Positions 34,163-45,110 of a stretch of 64,000 nucleotides of DNA are shown here, in pieces. Source of the stretch: Capra hircus (Eukaryota > Chordata > Mammalia > Artiodactyla > Bovidae); the NCBI RefSeq assembly GCF_001704415.2, contig NC_030808.1, forward strand, positions 133,563,089 to 133,627,088. Direction: 5' to 3'. Every line of letters starts with the position of its first letter. The first letter of the stretch is position 1. The position numbers were made by a program, and so were the translations under genes. The notes beneath the pieces are model-generated. The model was not told the origin of the DNA. It worked only from the letters and a program-made list of their open reading frames with translations, and did not search any database.

Positions 34163-34599
34163 AGATATTTACAATTGTTATATCTTCCTGTTGGATTGAT
34201 CCCTTGATCATTATATAGTGTCCTTCCTTATCTCTTGTAATCTTTATCTTAAGGTCTATTTTGTCTGATATGAGGATTGCTACTCCAGCTTTCTTTTGCT
34301 TCTCAGTTGCATGGAATATATTTTTCCATCCTCTCACTTTCAGTCTATATGTGTCTTTAGGTCTGAAGTGAGTTTCCTGTAGACAGCATATATATGGGTC
34401 TTGTTTTTGTGTCCAATCAGCCAGTCATGTCTTTTGGTTGGAGCATTTAATCCACTTACATTTAAAGTAATTACTGATATATATGTTCCTGTTGCCATTT
34501 TCTTAATTGTTTGGGGCTTGATTTTACAGATCTTTATCATCTCTTGTATTTCTTGACTATATAAGTCTGTTTAACATTTGTTGTAAAGCTGGTTTGGTG

Positions 34600-35800
34600 G
34601 TACTGAATTCTTTTAGTTTATGCTTGTCTGAAAAGCTTTTGATTTCTCCATCAATTTGGAATGAAATCCTTGCCACGTACAGTAATCTTGGTTATAGATT
34701 TTTCCCTTTCGGTACTTTAAATATCTTGTTATCCCCTTCTGGCCTGCAGAGTTTCTGCTGAAAGATCAACAGTTAAATGTATGGGGTTTCCCTTGTATGT
34801 TACTTGTTGCTACTCCCTTGATGCTTTTAATATTCTTTCTTTGTTTTTAATCTTTGTTAGTTTGATTAGTATGTGTCTTGGCATATTTCTCCTTAGGTTT
34901 ATCCTGTATGGGACTCTATGTGCCTCTTGGAATTGATGGAATATTTCCTTTTCCATGTTGGGAAACTTTTCAACTATAATCTCTTCAAAAATTTTTGTGT
35001 TCACTTTCTTTCTCTTTTCTTCTTTTGGGAACCCTGTAACTCAAATGTTGGTGCATTTGATATTGTCCCAGACATCTCTCAGACTATCCTCAGTTCTTTT
35101 CATTCTTCTTACTTTATTCTTCTCTTCAAAAGTTATTTCCACCATTTTATCTTCCAGCTCACTGATTTATTCTTATGCTTCAGATATTCTGCTATTGATT
35201 CCTTCTAGAGTATTTTTAATTTCAGTAATTGTGTTGTTTGTCTCTGTATGTTTATTCTTCAATTTCTTCTAGGTATTTGTTAATTGATTCTTGCATTTTC
35301 TCCGTTTTGTTTTCAAGGGTTTGGATCATCTTTACTATCATGATTCTGAATTATTTTTCAGGTAGTTTGCCTATTTCCTCTTCATTATTTGAACTTCAGT
35401 GTTTCTAGTTTGTTCCTTCCTTTCTGCAGTATTTCTCTGCCTTTTCATTATTTTTTTTTAACTTACTGTGTTTGAGCTCTCCTTTTTCCAGGCTTCAAGG
35501 CTGAATTCTTTCTTCCTTTTGGTTTCTCCCCTCCTAAGGTTGGTGCAGTGGTTTATGTAAGCTTTGAATAGGGTGAGAATTGTGCTGAGTTTTTTGTTTT
35601 GTTCTGTTCTGTTTTTTCCTCTGATGGGCAAGGCTGATTGAGGTGTAGTCCTGTCAGCTCATGATTGGGTTTGCATTTGGTTTTGTTTGTTGTTTAGATG
35701 AGGCATCCTGCACAGAGTGCTACTGGTGGTTGGGTGATGCCAGGTCTTGTACTGAAGTGATTTCCTTTGTATGAATTCTCACCATTTGATACTCCCTAGT
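34600..35800 (-). pseudogene. L1 ORF1 relic
   Basis: Frame 35004-34810 contains 'VPYRINLRRNMPRHILIKLT', the conserved C-terminal part of the L1 RNA-binding protein (ORF1p). Upstream frames (35.05-35.8 kb) are broken and would encode the RRM and coiled-coil parts. Its position between the ORF2 start (34501) and the 5' UTR (from about 35.86 kb) is as expected for L1. The boundaries are approximate. Confidence 0.75.
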
Positions 35801-35859
35801 GTTAGTTCTCCGGTAGTCTAAGGTCTTGGGAAAAAAAGCCCACTTCAAGGGCTCAGGGC

Positions 35860-38310
35860 TTGAGCTCTTGTCAGGAATAAAGATTCCACAAGTGGTTTGT
35901 TATGGCATTAAGTGAGATTAAAGCAAATATCCAAAAACAAGAAACCAAATATGAACCCAACAAACGCCAGTTTTAAAATCGGGCAAATAATAATTAAAAC
36001 AATGGAATATACACCCATAAACAAAATGAAAACAGTCCAACAAAAATAGAGTACAATAGATTGATCCAGCAAATAAAGGAAACCAAAAATTATATCAACC
36101 AGTTAAGAACAAAGCTAACTAAAGCACAAGCTGGAAAACAAAACTAAAGCAAGGTGCCAAGTGGGAAATAAAACAATGAAAACAAGTATGTTGAGAGGAA
36201 AGGAAAGAAAGAAAGAATAGACATGGAAATTAAACAGAGGTAGATAAAGTTTTATATACATTAAAGATCAACTGCAAGTGGAAAAGTAGGAGAAGCTAAC
36301 AAAGAAATAAATGTAGAAAAATAACAATAGGTTTTTAAAAATTAAAAACTAAAATAAAAGAGGAAAGAAAAAAAGGAAAAATCCACCGAACTACAAAAGC
36401 CCAATGTAGAGGCAGAGGTTTATAACAACAATAAAAAGTTGGACTGAATTAAAAAAACAAAACTCAAAAGCTTAATTACATTTCAGAGTGCCAATAAAAT
36501 CAACAACTACATAGAAGGGGTGGGGAAAAAAAAAGAAAAAGAAAACAGAAAGAAAAAATCCAAAAGAATCTACAGAACAAGTCAAAACATAAGAATAATA
36601 AATGTTTTTCTTGAGTCACTGCTGTCAGAGTCCTCTCTGTCACTAGGAGTCCACCTCACCTCCCTAGGATGCCCTCCAACACTGTGCTGCTCTCTGGACC
36701 TGCTTGGGGGGTGGGGCAGCTCAGATTCTTGCCTCCAATGTCCACAGCTGTCAGAACTAGTGCATTTTCTTTTGTGAGAGCTCTCAATATCCTTTTATAT
36801 ATTCCATAGACACAGAGCCTGCCTAGTTGATTGGGTAGATTTAATCTGTAGCTTGTACAGCTTGTGGGAAGGTTTTGGGTCTTCTTCCTTAGCCACACTG
36901 CCCCTGGGTTTCCATTGTAGTTTTACTTCCACCTCTGCATGTGGGTTGTCCACTGCAGTTTGCTCCTGAGGTTACCCTGGAAGACTTGGTTCTGCCCCAG
37001 TGAGGGCCAGTTGTGGAGGTGGTGCAGCTGCTTGAGTCCACAGGGATTCTGGCCGCACCAGGTACTCAGGAGAGTTGGTGGCTAGGGTCAGCAGGAAATA
37101 TAGTGCTCTAGAAGGGTATGGCAACCAGCATTCTTGCCTCGAGAAGCCCCCTGACAGAGAAACCTGGAAAGCCACAGTTCACAGGGCCACAAATAGTTGA
37201 ACACGACCTAAGCAACCCTGCATGCATAGATGCAAGACTTTTTTTTTTTTTTTTGCCTGTGGCAGCTCTGCCCCAGTAAGGGTTGAGTGTGAAGGTGGCA
37301 CAGCTGCTTGGGCTGCAGTGACCCTGGTGGCGCCAAGTGTGAAGGGACACAGACTGTCTCCAGGCAGGAGCTAGGGCCCTATCAGTTTGTTTGTTTGTTT
37401 GTTTGTTTGTTTTCAAGCCTCCTGTAGCTGGTGATCAGAAGGCCTCTTTGCCCAGTCTTTCTCCCTAGCCCCGCCCATTCAGGCACTGAGAGTGCTTCCT
37501 TGCCTGGAGTCCTTCTCTGTGGTTTGGCACATCAGGAACATAGAGGGGTACCCCTGGCTGGGGTCCTACTCTGTAGATCAAGCATGTCAGGCACTTAAAG
37601 GGGCACTCTGGGTGGTGTTCTACTCTGTAGTTCGGTGCTTGATGAGCCAGCCTCTCTATTGTTCAGCTGCCAATGCTGGCATGTGGGGAGAGAGAGGCTA
37701 TGGTGATGGCTCCACCCCCTAGGCATGACTCAGCAGTATTGCCTTGCTTCCATGGCTGCCTGGCTTTCCTCCACAGGTACTTCCCAACCACAATCTCCTT
37801 CCTCACATCCCCTCGACCTTATTCATCTCTCTGCAGTCAACAGCAGCCCTCACCCTGGGATTGCTTCATAATCCCTAAACTCCAGCTCCCAGCCACTGCA
37901 TCTTCTAGGGGACCTGCAGCCCTGTCCAGGGTATGTATGGCTGTGCAAGGGCTGTCTGATTCTCATTCAGTTTAGGCTGCCACAGATCAGTTGCTTCACT
38001 CTCAGCCTAAATGTTTCTCCTCTAACTCAGACAACTGCCTTGATGTGGGGATGGGACTCCTGTTTCAGTTCCCCCAACCACCGAGGGCAGGTCCATTCCT
38101 AGTAACACTCCTGTTCTTCCCCCTAGTTCCTCCATCCTACCAAGTTTTGCATAGCTCTCTATATTCTTTCCCACTGCTCAAATACTCCTGTCTGTGCTCA
38201 GCTAGTGTTCTGCATGCTCTTCTGTGTCTGAAGGTGCATTCTTGATGTATCCATGGAGACAGATGTACTCCACATCCACCTACTCTTCCACCATCTTGTT
38301 CTCTCCCCTC
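35860..38310 (-). promoter_or_regulatory. L1 5' UTR (internal promoter region), antisense
   Basis: About 2.4 kb upstream of ORF1 on the minus strand: an A-rich part on the plus strand (35.88-36.55 kb), then G/C-richer sequence with direct similarity to the sense L1 5' UTR. It carries a Bov-A-like segment (37108-37232) and a T15 run (37237-37252). L1 5' UTRs hold an RNA polymerase II promoter as a family property; activity of this decayed copy is not implied. Confidence 0.6.
37108..37232 (+). mobile_element. Bov-A-like segment in the L1 5' UTR, diverged
   Basis: 'gcaaccagcattcttgcctc' (37121-37140), 'acagagaaacctggaaagcc' (37154-37173) and 'gttgaacacgacctaagcaa' (37197-37216) follow the Bov-A monomer with many changes. 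No target duplication seen. Confidence 0.65.
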
Positions 38311-38688
38311 TATGTTTTCGATCTTTTAAAATTTTTACTAGTCTAGTTTTTAGTATTCATTTTCACATATGGATTTGTTTATTGTTTTGGTTGATCTTTC
38401 ACTTTTCGGTTCCTGTTTTTATTCTTTGTTTTCTCTTTTTATTCTCTCTCTTCTTTTCTCATTGTGAGTGTGTGAATTTCTTTGGGTATTCTTATCTGTT
38501 GAGTGTTGCTTTCACCATTTGTCTTGGGGTTTTGTCTGTCTGTTCTTTTTTTGTTTGTAAATTAGTTGACTTCTTTTTCCCTCCTTTTCCCTCTATCCCT
38601 TTCTTTCTCTTACATGCTGTGTATATTGGGAAGTCTTGGGGCTACAGTAAGAAGTTGAGCTGAACCTCTGAGGTTGGAGATCTTAGTC
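38311..38688 (+). mobile_element. L1 5' UTR, sense (right part of the split sense L1)
   Basis: T-rich text with 'tttttagtattcattttcac' (38346-38365), 'ggatttgtttattgttttgg' (38371-38390), 'accatttgtcttggggtttt' (38513-38532) and 'tattgggaagtcttggggct' (38623-38642), which is the mirror of the A-rich stretch in the antisense L1 5' UTR (35.88-36.55 kb). Together with 27385-27800 it forms one 5' UTR. Confidence 0.65.
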
Positions 38689-41345
38689 TTTCAACACACA
38701 AAAGCCTTGGGTCATATGGCTTCACAAGTGAGTTCTACCAAAAGTTTAGAGAAGAGCTATTACCTATCCCGTTTGAACTCTTCCAGAAAATTGCATAGAA
38801 AAGAAAACTCTCAAACTCATTCTATGAGACCATTATCATCCTGATACTAAAAAAGAAAAAGATACCACCAAAAAATAAAATCACAGGTCAATATCACTGA
38901 TGAACATAAATGCAAACATCCTTAACAAAATTTTAGCAAACAGAATCCAGCAACACATTAAAAGGTTCATATACCAAGATCAAGTGGGATTTAGCTCAGG
39001 AATGAAAGGATTTCTCAGTATTTGCAAATCAATTGATCTCATATGCCATATGAGCAAATTGAAAGATAAAAACCATGTGATCACCTTAATATATGCAGAG
39101 AAAGCTTTCAACAAAATTCAATATTCATTTATGATTAAAAAAAACTCTCAAAAAACAGGCATAGAAGGAACCTACCTCAACATAACAAAGGCCATATATA
39201 ACAAACCCACAGCAAACATTATTCTCAATGGTGGAAAACTGAAAGCATTTACTCTAAGATCAAGAACAAGACAAGAGTGCCCATTCTCATCATTATTATT
39301 CAATACAGTTTTGGAAGTCCTACCCATGGCAATCAGAGAAGAAAAAGAAATAAAAGGAATCTAGATTAGAAAAGAGGTAAAATTCTCGCTGTTTGAAGAT
39401 GACATGATACCTACACATAGAAAGCCTTAAAGATGCCACCATAAAATTACTAGAGCTAATCAATGAATATAGTAAAGTTGCAGGATATAAAATTAATATA
39501 CAGAAATCCCTTGCATTCCTATACACTAACAATGAAAAATCAGAGAAATTAAGGAAACAATCTCATTCACTGTTGCAACAAAAAGAATAAAATACCTAGG
39601 GATAAACCTACCTAAAGAGCCAAATGACCTGTATGCAGAGAAGTATAAAACACTGAGGAAAGAAATCAAAGATGACACAAACAAATGAGGAGAAATACCA
39701 TGTTCTTGGATTGGAAGTATCAATATTGTGGAAATGACTGTTCTACCCACAGCAATGTACAGATTCAATGCAATCCCTATCAAGCTACCAATGGTATATT
39801 TCACAGAACTAGAACAAAAAAAAATTCCTAATTTGTATGGAAAAACAGAAGACCCTGAGTAGCCAAAGCAATCTTGAGAAAGAAAAGCAGAGCTGGAGGA
39901 ATCCATCTTCCTGGCTTCAGACTATATTACAAAGCTATAGTCATTAAGACACTATGGTACTGGCACAGAAACAGAAATATAGACAAATGGAACAAGATAG
40001 AAAGCCCAGAGATAAACCCACATACCTATGGGTACTATATCTTTGACAAAGGAGGCAAGGATATACAATGGAGAAAAGACAGCCTCTTCAATAAGTGGTG
40101 CTGGCAAAACTAGACAGCAACATGCAAAATAATGAAACTAGAACACTTCCTAAATTCACACACAAAAATAAACTCAAAATAAATTAAAGACTTAAATATA
40201 AGGCCAGAAACTAGAACGATCTTAGAGGAAAACATAGCCAGTACGCTCTTTGACATAAATTACAGCAGGATCCTCTTTGACCCACCTCCTAGAGTAATGA
40301 AAATAAAAACAAAAATAAACAAATGGGACCTAATTAAACTTAAAAGCTTTTGCACAGAAAAGGAAACAATAAACAAGATTAAAAGACAACCCTCAGAATG
40401 GGAGAAAATAATTACAAATGATACAGCTAACAAAGGATAATCTCCAAAATATATAAGCAGCTCAAACAGCTCAGTATTAGGAAAACAAACAGCCCAATCA
40501 AAAAAAATAGGCAAAAGATCTAAACAGACATTTCTCCAAAGAAGACATATAGATGACCAGTAAACACAGGAAAAGATGCTCAACATCATAATTATTGCTG
40601 CTGCTGCTAAGTCACTTCAGTCGTGTCTGACTCTGTGCGACCCCATAGATGGCAGCCCATGAGGCTCCCCTGTCCCTGGGATTCTCCAGGCAAGAGCACT
40701 GGAGTGGGTTGCCATTTCCTTCTCCAATGCATGAAAGTGAAAAGTGAAAGTGAGGTCATTCAGTCATGTCCAACTCTTAGCGACCCCATGGACTGCAGCC
40801 CACCAGGCTCCTCTGTCCGTCGGTTTTTCCAGGCAAGAGTACTGGAGTGGGGTGCCATTGCCTTCTCCTCATAATTATTAGAGAAATGCAAATCAAAACT
40901 ACAACGAGGTATCACCTCATAGCAATTAGAATGACCATCCTCAAAAAAATCTACAAACAATAAATGGTGGAGAGGATGGAGAAAAGGGAACTGTTGATGG
41001 GAATATAAGTCGATACAGCCATTATGGAGAACAGTATGGAGATTCCTTAAAATCCTTTAGATTAGGATGGAGATTCCTAAATGATTCCTAAAACTAGGAA
41101 TAAACCTACCACACGACCCAGCGACCCCACTACTAGGCATATACCCTGAAAAGTCACAATTCTAAAAGACACATGTACCCCAGTGTTCATTGCAACACCA
41201 TTTACAATAGCCAGAGGATGGAAGCAACCTAGATGTCCAATGAGATACAAATGGGTAAAGAAGATGTGATACATAAATGTGATGGGATATTACTCAGCCA
41301 TAAGAAAGAACAAATTTGAGTCAGTTCTAGTCAGGTGGGTTAACC
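38689..41345 (+). pseudogene. L1 ORF2 relic, sense, lacking ORF1 and endonuclease
   Basis: Frame 38900-39364 covers the RT fingers and palm ('NINANILNKILANRIQQHIK', 'YQDQVGFSSGMKGF', 'FNTVLEVLPMAI'). The catalytic motif codons at 39392-39403 read FEDD instead of FADD. Frame 39874-40113 covers part of the C-terminal region ('AGGIHLPGFRLYYKAIVIKT'). The 5' UTR joins directly to mid-ORF2 at about 38688, so ORF1 and the endonuclease were deleted. Interrupted by a Bov-A2 at 40597-40868. Confidence 0.85.
40586..40879 (-). mobile_element. Bov-A2 dimer in the sense L1, antisense, perfect 11-bp target duplication
   Basis: Body 40597-40868: (CTG)n tail, first monomer, 'atgcatgaaagtgaaaagtg' linker (40728-40747), second monomer ending 'ccattgccttctcc'. 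Flanked by 'tcataattatt' at 40586-40596 and 40869-40879. Together with the L1 it breaks the ORF2 C-terminal region. Confidence 0.97.
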
Positions 41346-41790
41346 AAAAGTCTGTTATACATAGTGAAGTAAGTCAGAAAGAGAAAAACATATATCATGT
41401 ATCAACACATATATACAGAATCTAGAAAAATAGTATTGATGAACCTATTTGCAGGGAAGGAACAGAGACGCAGATGTAGAGAATGGGCTTGTGGACACAG
41501 TAGGGGAAGGAGAGAGTGGGATGAATGGAGGAAGTAGCACAGACATATATACACTACCATGTGTGAAATAGACAGCTGGTGAGAAGTCGCTGTATAACAC
41601 AGGAAGCCCTGCCTGGCACTCTCTAGGTCATCCAGATGATGACCTAGAGGGGTGGGATAGGGAGAGGGGAGGGAGGCTCAAGAGGCAGGGGATACACATA
41701 TAATTATGGTTGATTCTCCTTGTTGTATGGCAGAAACCAACACAGCATTGTGAAGCAATTTCCCTCTGATTAAAAAATAAATTTAAAAAA
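41346..41790 (+). mobile_element. L1 3' UTR and A-rich end, sense
   Basis: 'agtaagtcagaaagagaaaa' (41368-41387) marks the end of ORF2; 'atggttgattctccttgttg' (41706-41725) and 'acagcattgtgaagcaattt' (41742-41761) are the canonical 3' UTR end, followed by 'taaaaaataaatttaaaaaa' (41770-41789). An exact 12-bp inverted repeat (41621-41632 with 41638-41649, 5-base loop) lies in it. Confidence 0.9.
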
Positions 41791-42613
41791 TTTTGTTGAC
41801 TTTTGGAAACTAAATATCATCTATATCAAAGATCAGACAAAAATTCTTTGTATCTATTGTACTACAATATCAATACATTCTTAAAATAAATATTAACTTT
41901 ATCTAAAAAAATAAGAAATTAAAACTCTCAGAATATAGATATAAGGTATAGGACACAGATAACTTTTATGATATTGGTGAGTTTGTGGGGAATAAGGGCA
42001 TTTCTTGTAGTCTGATTCTTGTAGTAAAGTCTTTGAAAGAGAATTAGATAGGCGAGGGTCAGTAATGAAGTTGTACAGCTTGGGCCAGGTTTGATTTCTG
42101 TCTTTGGTGTAAACAGTTGATAACAAGATCAATACGTGCTTCTAGCTCTTAGGTTATCTTTACCTGTGTTTTCAGTCAGAGGGAACGGACATCACAGAGT
42201 ATTTCCAGTTGAAGTTCCTAGGCCTCTGGTTTATCTGAGGCCAGATCTGGCACCAAAGTGAGGACACATTCAATGGGCTGATGTAGCTAAAATCTGAGTG
42301 AGCCAAGGAGGGCCTTCTCTAGGGTTATTAAATAGACTTGGGGCCAAACCTGCTTGGCTATGTGGAGTAAGGTGTTTCACAAGAACCAAAATCCACAACC
42401 CGGTGCAGTTGTAAGGGAATCCTTGAATCAGAGTTCATCTCAAAAGCCAGGAAGTTAATCAAATGTGTGTCATCCATCGAAAGAATTTTATATGGAGTGA
42501 GTATCACACTGCTACAGATGGGAATTCCCACTCACCCAAACATGCTATGTGACAACCTCTTCAGAGGCCTTGCCATAGCGCACCTTTTTTGTGTGCATAT
42601 GTGGCAACAATGT
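41791..42613. other. unassigned DNA, possibly old repeat
   Basis: About 820 bases. A 77-aa minus-strand frame (42132-41899) has no family resemblance that I can defend. Composition is ordinary. It may be ancient LTR or LINE sequence but I cannot assign it. Confidence 0.3.
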
Positions 42614-42833
42614 GGGCTGTCCAGTTGGCACAGTGGTAAAGAGTCCACCTGCTAATGCAGGAGACACATGAGACTTGGGTTTGATCCCTGGGTCAGGGTG
42701 ATCTCCTGGAGCAGGAAATGGCAACCCATTCCAGTATTCTTGCCTGGAGAATTCCAAGGACAGAGGAGTCTGGTGGGCTACAATCCATGGGATCGCAAAG
42801 AGTTGGACATGACTGTGAGACTAACTATTTCAC
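42614..42833 (+). mobile_element. Bov-tA SINE
   Basis: tRNA-like head 'gggctgtccagttggcacag' (42614-42633) with 'tttgatccctgggtc' B-box remnant (42680-42694), then Bov-A body 'tattcttgcctggagaattc' (42734-42753) and 'ttggacatgactgtgagact'. Head more diverged than body. Confidence 0.9.
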
Positions 42834-43023
42834 TTTAAGGTATTTAGATTTGTTCCCTGACCAGACATTGTGCTGAAATTCTAAGCAATGGCTATGATGT
42901 CATTTACCCAAATTATTAATAAATTGACTGTGCATGTGATCCTTTCCTTGGTAAACCTAGAAGTAAAAGTATGGATGAGGTCACATAAGAGTAAGCAGGC
43001 TGCTGTTATGAAGAAGCAGTCTT

Positions 43024-43128
43024 TTCTTGCCTGGAAAATTCCATGGATAGAGGACCCTGGCAGGCTACAGTCCATGGGGTCGCAGAGTCAGACATGAATG
43101 AGCAGAGTCAGACATGACTGAGCATGCA
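43024..43128 (+). mobile_element. Bov-tA fragment with 20-bp internal duplication
   Basis: Starts mid-body at 'ttcttgcctggaaaattcca' (43024-43043). The 3' part contains two adjacent 20-base units, 43083-43102 and 43103-43122, differing at one or two positions (gcagagtcagacatg-a/c-type). Lacks the tRNA head. Confidence 0.85.
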
Positions 43129-43169
43129 TGCCGGCCCAGAGATATGTGACAACATTTTAGCAATTAAAA

Positions 43170-44300
43170 AAAAAATCATAGTACAACATACCTATAGAAG
43201 AAAATCACAAATAATAAGCATCCAGTTTAGTGAATTTTCATCATCTTGTCATATGCACACAACCAGCACCCAGATCAAGAAACAAAACATCACTAGCTCT
43301 CTTTCCTGTCAATACTTCTTCCCAAGGTCGCCCACCAGACAACTCTCTTGATATTTTTAAATATTTCAATATTTATTGATATATAATTGAAATATAACAC
43401 TGTATAAGTTTAAAGTGTACAACATAAAGATCTGATACATGTATGCACTGCAAAATGATCAGCACAGTAAGTTTAGATAACATCTATCACCTCATACAGT
43501 AACAATTTTTTTCATATGATGAGAAGTGTTAATCTACTCTCTTAGGAACTTTCAAATACATAATACAGTATTGTTAACTATTATCACCATGCATCATTAC
43601 ATCCCCAAAACTTATTTATCTTATAACTGGAAGTTTGTACTTTTTGACCACCCTCATCCAATTCCTCCACTACCTACTTCCTGCCCTGGTAACCACAAAT
43701 GTGATCTCAATGAGCTTCTATGAAGTTTTGTTTTGTTTTCAGATTCCATATATAAATGAAATCATACAGTATTTGTCTTTCTCTGTCTAACATTTCACTT
43801 AACATAATGCCCTTGAGGTCCATCTATGTTGTCACAGGTAGCAGGATTTCCTTCTTTTTCATGGCTGAAAAATATTTAATTGTATATATAGATACCCCAT
43901 TTTCTTTATCCATTCATGGCCACTTGACTTTTAACAGCATAACCGTGATTCACTTGCTTTTGAAATTTTTGTAAATAGAATCACAGAGCACATCATCCCC
44001 TGTGCCTGACATCTTTCACTCAGCATTGTGAGGTAGGATTCACCACGTTGACAAGCGGTTATAGTTCATTTATCCTCATTGATGTGTCCGTTGATGTGCA
44101 GTATTCCTTTGAATGCATGCACCACTATTGCTATCCATTTTTCTGCTAATGGTCATGTAGTTAGATTCAAATTTTAGGTTGTCATGCACACTGCTGCTAT
44201 GAATAGCAATAATGTATATGATTTGGGTGAATTTACGGCTGTGTCTCTATTGGATGAAATTGCTGCATCCTGTAGTATGCATATGGTCAGTCTTGGGCTG
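43170..44300 (-). mobile_element. old L1 (L1M-type), antisense, with a younger L1 nested inside
   Basis: The outer pieces, 43190-43330 ('gtgaattttcatcatcttgt', 'cagcacccagatcaagaaac' 43265-43284) and 43976-44300 ('cctgacatctttcactcagc' 44007-44026, 'ttgatgtgcagtattccttt' 44092-44111), belong to one old antisense L1. They are separated by the better preserved L1 at 43345-43975. Confidence 0.65.
43345..43975 (-). mobile_element. L1 3' end nested in the old L1, antisense
   Basis: 'attgatatataattgaaata' (43375-43394), 'aagtttaaagtgtacaacat' (43407-43426), 'tatcacctcatacagtaaca' (43485-43504), 'ctggtaaccacaaatgtgat' (43685-43704) and 'catggctgaaaaatatttaa' (43860-43879) give the usual antisense L1 3' UTR to ORF2-end order. 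Related to, but distinct from, the ruminant 3' UTRs at 12 and 18 kb. Confidence 0.7.
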
Positions 44301-44467
44301 CTTCTTTCTCAGCATCGATAGGCACTCTCAGCCCTCAGCACCCCAGGCTGGGTCTTCCTCTAGAGCGACTTTTGCAGGGGATAAAGAACTTCTGATACAA
44401 AGTATAATGAGCTCATGGCATCCTCTTATAAGTTCCTGTTCAGATTTCATGTTGCTGATTTTCCTAG

Positions 44468-44470
<3 letters not shown>

Positions 44471-44508
<38 letters not shown>
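44471..44508. repeat. (TA)n microsatellite, about 18 units
   Basis: Uninterrupted alternating T and A over roughly 37 bases. A tract this long and pure is expected to be length-polymorphic. The 99-aa frame ending here in a tyrosine-isoleucine run is an artefact of it. Confidence 0.95.
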
Positions 44509-44510
<2 letters not shown>

Positions 44511-44579
44511 GATGCTTCCTGAAAATTCTCATTTAGCCAGATATTTTATTGTTCAAACTTGGGACAGTCGATGCCTAGC

Positions 44580-44720
44580 ATTAGCCAAGCACTGTTAAAT
44601 GCTTAACCTATTTTACTCTATCACAGTTCATATCAAGCCTCTGCAGAAGGGTTGCTTCTTTCACATGTGGAAAAACCTATGATGAAGGCAAGAGGCTGTG
44701 GAACAAATAGGGAGACACAG
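44580..44720 (-). mobile_element. MIR fragment, antisense
   Basis: 'gccaagcactgttaaatgct' (44585-44604) followed by 'taacctattttactctatca' matches the 'aagcgctt..' to 'atta' part of MIR in reverse order, and 'gatgaaggcaagaggctg' (44682-44699) the 'gatgaggaaactgaggc' core. Diverged. Confidence 0.5.
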
Positions 44721-45110
44721 GCCAGTCTACCTGCCTCATTCTGTCAGCTGATACTGCTTCTCAACTTGTTCTTATATTAGGCTTTAACAAATTTGGAATT
44801 CACTAAATGAAGAAAGATGCATTTCATAACTTTTTTCCCAACCACTCTTCTCTGTCAGCAGAGACAGTATGAGAAGACTCATGGTGGAGAATTAAACCTT
44901 GAAACTATTTGAAGATCTACAAAGTGGCCTCGGGAGAGAGGCTCTAGAAAGCTGAGTGTGGAGCCAGTTAGACCAAAGAAGGGAGGCCGGGCTTGTGCAG
45001 GTGCCTGCATCACAGTGTTCTGTTAAGCGTGCAGAGCATGGGCTGCACCCATGTACACATTCATCCAGGACATGCTTGGAATGGCTTTCACACCAAGTCT
45101 ACTCTGGGTT
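44721..45110. other. unassigned DNA
   Basis: About 390 bases with no recognised element. Confidence 0.3.

Larger units (their letters stand above)
28200..34501 (-). pseudogene. L1 ORF2 relic (endonuclease, RT, C-terminal region)
   Basis: Read leftward: ORF2 start in frame 34540-34340 ('MATGTYISVITLNVSGLNAP'), endonuclease remnants at 34337-34163 and 32336-32124, RT in frame 31511-31122 ('PDGFTGEFNQTFREDLMPIL', 'IPWIPKPDKDNTQKRENYRP') and 30903-30517 ('GTRQGCPLSPILFNIVLEVL'), then the C-terminal region at 29740-29175. The catalytic motif codons (30464-30475) read LADD rather than FADD. Many stops and frameshifts, plus two BovB and two SINE insertions. Without insertions it would be about 3.75 kb, close to a complete ORF2. 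Confidence 0.85.
27815..38310 (-). mobile_element. near full-length ruminant L1, antisense, with four insertions
   Basis: 3' UTR (27815-28200), ORF2 relic to 34501, ORF1 relic to about 35.8 kb and a long 5' UTR (35.86-38.31 kb) ending in 'ccaccatcttgttctctccc' (38290-38309), the reverse complement of the L1 start. The span of 10.5 kb contains about 2.5 kb of later insertions (28332-28616, 29771-30033, 30778-31054, 32511-34150), leaving about 8.0 kb, the expected length of ruminant L1. It sits inside a sense L1. Coding regions are broken throughout, so it is immobile. Confidence 0.85.

Noticed and set aside
38253..38663. 136-aa hydrophobic frame resembling a membrane protein
   Set aside because: Phenylalanine-rich translation of the T-rich L1 5' UTR; not a gene.
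44212..44511. 99-aa frame ending in a tyrosine-isoleucine repeat
   Set aside because: Translation of the (TA)n microsatellite and old antisense L1.
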